64,000 bases of DNA from Ampelocalamus luodianensis. Its lineage: Eukaryota; Streptophyta; Magnoliopsida; Poales; Poaceae. Below, in pieces: positions 57,405 through 64,000 of this stretch. Positions within the stretch are counted from its first letter, which is position 1. Each line of letters begins with the position of its first letter. The DNA is taken from the NCBI GenBank assembly GCA_036346255.1, contig CM070639.1:31712165-31776164 (forward strand), in the 5' to 3' direction. A program made the translations under genes and the position numbers. A model generated the notes under the pieces. The model did no database searches, was not told the DNA's origin, and saw only the letters and a list, made by a program, of their open reading frames with translations.

Positions 57405-59150
57405 ATGCCAAAGATCATGCCACGCGCAAGCTCGCCGGGTAGTAGTGTCACCGGTGATGGGGGGACGTCGGCAGCGGCGGCGAAGGAGAACTCGTCTGTT
57501 TCGCTGCAATACCCCATGCTCACAAGAAGCAATTACGCAGCGTGGGCGATCAAGATGAAGGTCTACCTCATGGCACAAGGTGTATGGGATGCAATCGACG
57601 GAGCGGAGGTGATCGACGTGCGCAGAGACAAGATGGCCCTTGCAGCCATCTATCAGGCAATTGGAGAAGATGTTCTTCTCTTGATCGCTGAGAAAGAGAC
57701 GGCGAGAGAGGCCTGGGAGATGCTCAAAACAATGTATGTCGGGGCAGATCGTGTCAAGGAGGCGAAGGTACAAACTCTCAAGAGTGAGTTTGATAATCTT
57801 CGCATGAAGCCAGCGGAGTCTGTAGATGAGTTCGCCATCAAGCTGAACACGATTGTCAACCGCATCCGTGGTTTGGGCGAGAAGATGGAGGAAAGCAATG
57901 TGGTGAGAAAGTTTCTTCGAGCTGCCCCTGTTAAGTTTATGCCAATTGTTTCAACCATCGAACAGTTTGGAGATTTCAAGACAATCACCGTTGAAGAGGT
58001 GATCGGGCGCCTCAAAGCGCATGAGGAGCGCTGGAACGGTCTTGATGAAGATGGGGATCAGCATGTGTTGCTGACGAAGGCTGAATGGGAGGCAAAATTG
58101 ACGAAGAAGGATGGCGGTGAGAGTTCCAACAACGGGTCCAAATCAGGCGGTGGACGCGGCCGCGGACGTGGTCGCGGGCGCGGGCGTGGCCGTGGGCGCG
58201 GTGACGGAGAGCGCGCAAGTGACTCCGGCAAGAAGGACCGAAAGTTTGACATCAGAAAAGTCAGGTGCTATAATTGCCAAAATCTTGGGCATTTTGCGTC
58301 TGATTGCAGGAGCAAAAAGAAGGATGACAAGGTGCATCTCATTGAGAAACAAGATGACGATGTACCTGATCTGCTGATGTTGGAGGCCTGTGAAGTTGTG
58401 CAAGATGTGCAGCGCGCAACAGAAGTGATTATGCTCCATGAAGAGAAGATCAATCCCGATCTGGTTGATGGTGAGGCATTATCTCGTGATGTCGTGTGGT
58501 ATCTTGATACAGGGGCTAGTAACCATATGACAGGAGCCGATCACAATTCGGAGCTAGATGAAGCGATTCATAGAAATGTAAAGTTTGGAGATGGATCATT
58601 GGTGCAAATTCATGGGAAAGGAACAGTTCTGTTTAAGGGGCTGAGAGGTGAGCATCGTGTTCTCTCTGGTGTGTACTACATACCAAAACTTCGTAGTAGC
58701 ATCGTGAGCCTAGGCCAACTAGATGAAGATGGCTGTATGTCAGTGATTGATGGAGGCTATTTGCGTATCTATGACAGAAATAAGAAGCTTTTGGCAAAGG
58801 TTGAGAGAGGAAGAAACAGACTATATATGTTGAATCTTAAGATAGCCTCACCTGTATGTTTGCTAGGAGAAATCACTGACAAAACTTGGCTATGGCATGC
58901 TAGGTTTGGGCATTTAAACTTTCAGGCATTGAATCTTATGTCCAGAACTGGCATGGTGGAGGGAATGCCGAGTGTGGAGCACATTACACAGTTTTGTGAT
59001 GGATGTGTCTTGGGGAAGCATAAACGTGCTCCTTTCCCACATGCAGCGCAATTCAGAGCGAGCCAACGACTTCAACTCCTCCACGGTGACTTGTGTGGCC
59101 CAATTTCTCCAGCTAGTCCAATGGCAACAAGTACTTCTTACTGCTGGTAG
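57405..59150 (+). pseudogene. copia gag, protease and integrase start
   Basis: The first ATG after the primer site is at 57405 (MPKIMPRASSPGSS). Gag has LTRSNYAAWAIKMKVYLMAQ and the UBN2-like region, then a Gly/Arg-rich stretch (58140-58210) and a CCHC knuckle (CYNCQNLGHFASDC, 58266-58307). The protease has WYLDTGASNHMTG (58497 on, Asp-Thr-Gly-Ala). The pre-integrase zinc region reads TWLWHARFGHLNFQAL and CDGCVLGKHKRAPF. The frame ends at 59150 in the integrase after a single indel near 59130; the next frame resumes LLVDDFSRHM directly. One base change separates it from continuing. Confidence 0.88.
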
Positions 59151-60445
59151 ATGATTTCAGCCGGCACATGGGTAGAGATGTCAAGAAGAAGGGGGAAGCA
59201 CTGTCCATGTTCAAGAAAGTGAAGACTAGACTTGAGCTTGAAATTGACACAAAGCTCAAATCTTTTCGCACTGATAGGGGTGGCGAATTCACCTCGAAGG
59301 AGTTTCATCAGTACTGTGATGAACTTGGTATTATGCATTTTCTCACGGCTCCATATTCCCCACAACAAAATGGAGTCGTAGAACGCAGAAATCAAACAGT
59401 ACTGGCAGCAGCGAGGAGCATGTTGAAAAGCAAGCATGTGCCGAGTGTGTTCTGGGCGGAAGCAGTGAAGGCAGCCGTATATGTTCTCAACCGAAGCTCA
59501 ACTCGAAGTGTTGAAGGTGCAACGCCTTATGAAAGATGGACAGGACGAAAACCCAAAGTTCATCACCTGCGTGTGTTCGGAAGTCTGGCTCATGTCAAAA
59601 CAGTCGGCCCTCATACAAAGAAGCTCTCGGACAGGAGTGTGCCCATGGTGTTTTTTGGGTACGAATCAGGCTCAAAGGCGTACAGGGCTTATGATCCAAA
59701 GGAGAGAAAGCTACATGTGAGTAGAGACATTGTCTTTCAGGAAGATAAAGAATGGCAGTGGGATCTTCTGGACTTGCCGAATGGGGTTTCTGAAATTTCA
59801 GGCAACACGTTTGTCGTGCACTATGAACAAGATGAGATCGTTCAGCCCGACGTACCTGTTACTCCAGTGGCTACTCAAACTAGCAAAGATGCGGCAATCG
59901 GAGCTGATCGATGCAGGAGGATACAAAGAGCAGACCACTCCAGTAGCAGTGAGATACCCTTGAAGTTTCGTTCTTTGCAAGATGTTTATGATAGCACACA
60001 TGAAGTTGAGGAAGAGGCAGGATTGTGTTTCCTGTCCATGGAGGAGCCAACAAGCTACAATGAGGCTTCTGGAAATGAGAACTGGAGGGAGGCTATGATG
60101 GAGGAGATAGCAGCTATCAGGAGGAATGAGACTTGGGAGATTGCTGAATTGCCTGAGGGGCATCGAGCAATAGGACTCAAATGGGTTTACAAGTTAAAGA
60201 AAAATCCACAAGGAGAAATTGTAAAACACAAGGCAAGGCTTGTTGCAAAGGGATATGTGCAGCAACATGGAGTGGATTATGATGAAGTGTTTGCACCCGT
60301 GGCAAGAATGGAGACAGTAAGACTGATACTCGCTTTGGCAGCTCAAGAAGATTGGGAGGTTCATCATATGGACGTAAAATCAGCCTTCTTGAATGGTGAG
60401 CTTGAGGAGGAGGTCTATGTTGCACAACCACCGGCTTTGTTGTGA
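59137..60445 (+). pseudogene. copia integrase core and reverse transcriptase start
   Basis: Continuation in a new frame: integrase SFRTDRGGEFTSKEFHQYCD (second Asp) and QQNGVVERRNQTVLAAARSM (Glu), the DUF-type linker RVFGSLAHVKTVGPHTKKLS, and the RT start NWREAMMEEIAAIRRNETWE, LKWVYKLKKNPQGEIVKHKA and EDWEVHHMDVKSAFLNGELE. It ends at 60445 after an indel at about 60430. Copia pol makes and inserts the cDNA. Residues seen are those expected for an active protein, but the frame is cut at both ends. Confidence 0.87.
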
Positions 60446-61579
60446 AGGGACACGAGAACAAAGTGCTCAAGTTGAGAAAAATCAGATGGATCAAACAGCC
60501 CCAAGAGCCTGGAATTCAAGCTTGATAGATGTCTCCAATACTTGGATTCAAGAGGAGCCCTCGGAATATGCGTGTATAAGAGGAATCTTTGGTGATACAA
60601 TTCAAATCATCGGTGTTTATGTTGATGATCTCATCATCACAGATCCAAGATAGAAGACATCAAGAGTTTCAAAAACAGATGATGAAATTGTTCGAGATGA
60701 GTGACTTGGGGTCATTGAGTTACTACCTAGGAATTGACGTAAAACAAGATCTTGATTCATTACTTTGTGTCAATCTAGTTATGCTGTAAAAATCCTAGAG
60801 AAGCTAGGTATGGAAGGGTGCAATCCATGCAAGATTCCTATGGAGACTCGAGTAAAATTGAGCAAGGTGAGTGACAACCCTCCGCTTGATGCAACTCATG
60901 TGGAGTGTCATTGGGAGTCTTAGATATCTTGTGAACTCAAGACCGCACTTGGCATATTCGGCTGGAGGCCGAGCCGATATATGGAGGCACCAACTACTAC
61001 TCATATGGCTGCTGTGAAACAAGTGCTAAGGTATGTGCGTGGCAATCGTGAACTTTGGATGTTGTTATGAGAAGAGAAGACAGCATGTGAAAAGGAGCCG
61101 ATCGGCCGGTGATAGTGATTTGGCCGAGACATCGATGATCGGAAGAGTACCACAGGGTCATTTATTTCCTTGGTGCCATGCCAATCACTTGGGTATCTCG
61201 AAACAACGAGTAGTAGCTTTGTCTTCCTGTGAGGCGGAGTATGTAGCAAGACAACAGCAGCACCGCCAAGGAGTGTGGTGGGCGAATGCTTGATGAACTA
61301 ATTGGCGGAGGCACTGTATGTAGTCAGATCGAAAGTCGACAATAAGTCGGCAATTGCTTTGGCCAAGAATCTGTATATCATGAACGCAGCAAGCACATAG
61401 ATACTAAATACCATTTCATACGTGATGTGTGCAAAGAGGGGATATTGCGTCGAGCATGTCCAAATCGAAGAGCAACTCGCAGACATATTGACAAAGCCAC
61501 CGGGAAGGCGAAGTTTGATGAGCTGCGAGGCAAGATTGGAGTGCGGGATGTGAAGCGAAAAAACAAGATTAGGAGGTGA
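60446..61579 (+). pseudogene. copia RT end and RNase H, broken
   Basis: The RT active site YVDDLIIT is present (Asp-Asp at 60624-60629). Then come scattered frames: MSDLGSLSYYLGIDVKQ near 60695, and RNase H with VVALSSCEAEYVA near 61215-61250. The tail near 61490 reads in another frame (ADILTKPP-like). Numerous small indels break it. Many fall at places where CAG or CTG would be expected. Confidence 0.8.
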
Positions 61580-61581
61580 AA

Positions 61582-61939
61582 TGAAGAGTTAATCTTGTTT
61601 CATGTTTTAGTTTGGAAAGTGAAACCTGCATTTTGTATTGCATCATGTTTGTTGTTTTGAGTCGAGCATGCTTACTGGAATGAGCCAGTGCATGTTCGCA
61701 CAATGTGTTAAGCTGCATGTAGGTGCGTGTGTTAAGGAGTGCGTGGTCCGATTCGGTCGGATCGTGGCTTGTAATGCGGTTGTGCAGGTGCACACGTTTG
61801 GTCGATTAGTTGCTTTGAGTTATTCTGAATATATGCAGAAAACGACGCTGGTATCGTAGCGCATCAAAAGAAATCCTCTGTTGTCTGTTCATCTTCCACA
61901 GAGCTTGTGTATGTTTAGGTGAAGGCCTTGATCCCAACA
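61582..61939 (+). repeat. 3' LTR of the copia element
   Basis: 358 bp, same ends as 57014-57374. It differs at sites such as GAGTCGAGC for GAGTCAGAGC and GATTCGG for GATTCAG. Confidence 0.95.
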
Positions 61940-62310
61940 TGGCTTTGGCTGGCTGGTGATGCTGTAAGGTATCAGACGGCAAACGATTAATTAATCTGCG
62001 AATTGAGGATCGAATTCGTAATGCTAAAGGCTAGCAATGTCATTGCTTATTAATGGAACATGTTGCTGGAACCAGGCACTGTTTGGTGTTGTGTCTAAAG
62101 TAGTACTAGCTAGTACATTTGTGTGCATTCTGTGCAGATTTTGCGACTTATTAGTAATAAGCAAACGCAAGCTGTGTTGACACTGGAAACCGCAAGCTCA
62201 GTTTGTTGCTTCCTGCTCGGTAGTCTGTAGGATATTTTTATAATATCCGCTTGCCTTTTTCCTCGAGACATCTCTTCCTTTGTCTTCAAATATAAAAGCA
62301 ATGCATGGCC
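61940..62310. other. Sequence after the copia element, no gene recognised
   Basis: It starts with the second TGGCT target duplication. The rest would have been contiguous with the USP 3' flank before the copia insertion. No clear ORF. It may be USP 3' untranslated or flanking sequence. Confidence 0.5.
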
Positions 62311-62625
62311 TGATAAACGAGGGCCCGATCGTGTAATTCTTTTGCCCTTTCTCTCAAGTTGGGCGAAAGCTAAAAATTGATAGTGGTGGATCACTTCTAA
62401 AAGAAAAAGGTTGTCTTATTGTCTAGCCATCAGCAAACTTTCCCCCAAATAAATTAGTTAAAATTTGGACCACAAGATCGCATCGAGATTCGTTCCCTTC
62501 CACGAACAAGAAAAATCCTCACATCTATCTCACCTCCCCTTCCTCGCACCCTCCACCGCCCACCCCACCCCCAGTATAATTCACACCCTCCCTTCATTAA
62601 AACATACTTCGCATCCCTCTTTGGT
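62311..62625 (+). repeat. Direct repeat, left copy (about 315 bp)
   Basis: From TGATAAACGAGGGCCC to GCATCCCTCTTTGGT. Long shared blocks with 63413-63705 include AAAAATTGATAGTGGT, TCACTTCTAAAAGAAAA and CTCCCTTCATTAAAACATA. The nature of the repeat is unknown. Confidence 0.85.
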
Positions 62626-62939
62626 GATTACACACGAATTGGCAACGTAATAATTCATCTTCCTAAATTAGGGATCATGAGCATTAGCATTACATCGTTT
62701 CGTGACATACATCATAGACATTTTTTTTTAAAAAAAAATAGACGCATAGAATCACATGTTGTAACCATCGGATTGCCCCGACCAAGAACGGCTAGATGAC
62801 CACCATATGCCGCACACCTAATCGACAGATCCAATCGAGAGTCCACGGAACCATATCGTACCAACGACAAGCAAACGACAAAATCACACAAACAACATGC
62901 ACAGGATTGGGGAAGGCGAAAATATCGAGGAGGACACAC

Positions 62940-63051
62940 TTGGTAGGTGTTGTCAAACTTGTTGTACATGAAGCGGGTGATGATGTTGGTCTTGCCGACG
63001 GACTGGTCGCGAGGAACACTAGCTTGGCGAGGGCCGACATATGGGGGCCAT
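62940..63051 (-). pseudogene. First exon of a Rab6/RabH-type small GTPase, frameshifted
   Basis: The minus strand starts with ATG at 63051 and encodes SALAKLVFL, then in a shifted frame DQSVGKTNIITRFMYNKFDN and TYQ, followed by a GT donor (GTGTGTCC) at 62939. The P-loop GDQSVGKT and FMY.KFDNTYQ identify RabH/Rab6, a Golgi transport GTPase. One base is missing just before the P-loop (CTCGCGACC where CTCGGCGACC is expected) and the sequence after the ATG is also disturbed. No further exon is seen in 62311-62939. It is an isolated exon between the two direct repeats. Confidence 0.7.
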
Positions 63052-63412
63052 CTCCTCTCCTCCTCCTCGTCCTCCTCGTATTCCCTTCTTTGGTGTGGGG
63101 CGGTGGCGAGATCAGATCGGATTGGATACAAAGTGCGGGGGCGGGTGGATCGAGAGGGAAGGCGATCTCACTGCCTCACTCGTGCCCGTGGTATGGTTGG
63201 GTGTCTCCTCAAGCTCTCGCCTGCCCTTCCTCTCGCGACTCGCGAGCAATGCGCTCCGCTCTCCCCTTTGCGCATCTAGCATTGCCTTCGATGGTGTGTT
63301 TGTTGGGCCTACGTGGCAGCACCAAAATATTGGTGATGGGAGGGAAGTGGAGAACACATCACTCACTACTACTAGAGTCTTTTAATTAATAAAAATAAAA
63401 TCCTGGCAAACC
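63052..63412. other. GC-rich flank upstream of the Rab exon, no gene recognised
   Basis: Possibly the 5' untranslated and promoter sequence carried with the Rab exon on the minus strand (a purine-rich GAGGAGGACGAGG run on that strand). Plus-strand ORFs here (62796-63389 and others) have no recognisable domain and I do not support them. Confidence 0.4.
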
Positions 63413-63705
63413 TAATAAACGACAACCCAGTCGTGGTAATTCTTTGCCCTTTCTCTCAACTAGGGCAAAAGCTAAAAATTGATAGTGGTCGATCACTTCT
63501 AAAAGAAAAGGGTTGTCTAGCCATCAGCAAACTTTTCCCCAAATAAATTACTTAAAATTTGGACCACAAGATTGCATTGAGATTTGTGCGCTTCCACAAA
63601 CAAGAAAATCCTCACATCTATCTCCCCTCCCCTCCACCGCCCGCCAACCCCAGTGTAATTCACACCCCTCCCTTCATTAAAACATAATTCACATCCCTCT
63701 TTGGT
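63413..63705 (+). repeat. Direct repeat, right copy (about 293 bp)
   Basis: Second copy of 62311-62625, same orientation, starting 1102 bp further on. Differences are scattered substitutions and short deletions. The sequence is unlike its copy after CTCTTTGGT. Confidence 0.85.
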
Positions 63706-63927
63706 ATAGCCTAACCGCATTTGAGGCGGACGAGAAGAAGGATGTAAGGATCCCAACTACTCATCGTATTTGGTTTGGTATTGCTGCCGCACAAGATTTC
63801 AAAAGAGTTTGTAGATTCTCCCCCTCTCCTCCTCTACCACCGACCGATTGACAATTTTTTATAAAAATAATATTAATTTTAAAAAAATAATTACAAAAAT
63901 AAAATAGTCTAAAAAAATATAAATATA

Positions 63928-63962
63928 GGTGTATGTCGCCATTTGAAATGGCGACATGCACC
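63928..63962. repeat. Near-perfect palindrome, 35 bp
   Basis: GGTGTATGTCGCCATTT and its inverse AAATGGCGACATGCACC are separated by one base. It follows an AT-rich stretch (63850-63927) with no other feature. It may be an end of a further small element that continues beyond the window. Confidence 0.7.
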
Positions 63963-64000
63963 TAATTACAACTTGTCGCAGGTCCAACTGCATTTTAATT

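Larger units (their letters stand above)
57014..61939 (+). mobile_element. Ty1/copia retrotransposon downstream of the USP gene
   Basis: LTRs at 57014-57374 and 61582-61939 both run from TGAAGAGTTAATC to CCCAACA. The flanks TGGCT (57009-57013 and 61940-61944) are a perfect 5-bp target duplication. The domain order gag, protease, integrase, RT, RNase H defines copia. Length is 4.9 kb. The first 3 kb are nearly intact, the last 1.1 kb strongly broken. It sits 129 bp after the USP stop codon, in the same orientation, so it may lie in the USP 3' untranslated region. Confidence 0.95.

Noticed and set aside
62796..63389. 197-codon plus-strand ORF opposite the Rab exon
   Set aside because: It is the shadow of the antisense Rab exon and its GC-rich flank; no domain.
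1..64000. tRNA, rRNA or microRNA genes
   Set aside because: I looked for tRNA box motifs beyond the primer sites and for rRNA-like text and saw none. A tRNAscan or Rfam run would be needed to exclude them.

Overview
The window is plant nuclear DNA, most likely from a grass. The reasons are very long-LTR chromodomain Ty3/gypsy elements, CACTA elements with TCACAGACGG subterminal repeats, a FAR1-type Mutator-like element (MULE), GT-AG introns and a GC-rich three-exon universal stress protein gene of grass type. I estimate that about nine tenths of the window is transposable-element DNA. Only one intact-looking host gene is visible, the USP gene at 55465-56884.

Layout. 1-8491 is a degraded Ty3/gypsy element (gypsy-1) whose 5' LTR starts before the window and whose 3' LTR is cut off at 8491. 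8492-23681 is a second, related gypsy element (gypsy-2) with LTRs of about 5.0 kb. 23682-27230 is the 3' end of a different LTR element, with an antisense coding region and one LTR. 27426-27701 holds the C-terminal exons of a Ulp1-like protease. About 28260-54415 is a FAR1-type MULE with arms of 1.3-1.5 kb in inverted orientation. A CACTA element (31942-52747, TSD TAC) is inserted in the MULE. The CACTA in turn carries gypsy-3 (33377-46511, TSD CCAAG) and a 1-kb mini-CACTA (51254-52261, TSD GAT). Then come an 8-bp-TSD MITE (54734-55128), the USP gene, a Ty1/copia element (57014-61939, TSD TGGCT) just downstream of it, and a 3' segment with a 0.3-kb direct repeat flanking a broken Rab6/RabH first exon.

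How the parts relate. The target site duplications give an order of events: MULE first, CACTA into the MULE, then gypsy-3 into the CACTA transposase gene and a mini-CACTA near the CACTA right end. The CACTA transposase gene lacks its catalytic core, so the element is not autonomous. The three gypsy elements share a gag-pol layout, a C-terminal chromodomain-like motif, a tRNA-iMet-type primer site and several LTR blocks, so they are sister subfamilies of the Tekay/Del type.

Caution on quality. Paired LTRs differ again and again by CAG to CGA/CG and CTG to TCG/CG. Ordinary mutation does not do this. It looks like a long-read base-calling artefact at methylated CHG sites, so many frameshifts and stops reported here may not exist in the real genome. 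All homology calls are by eye; no database search was run.
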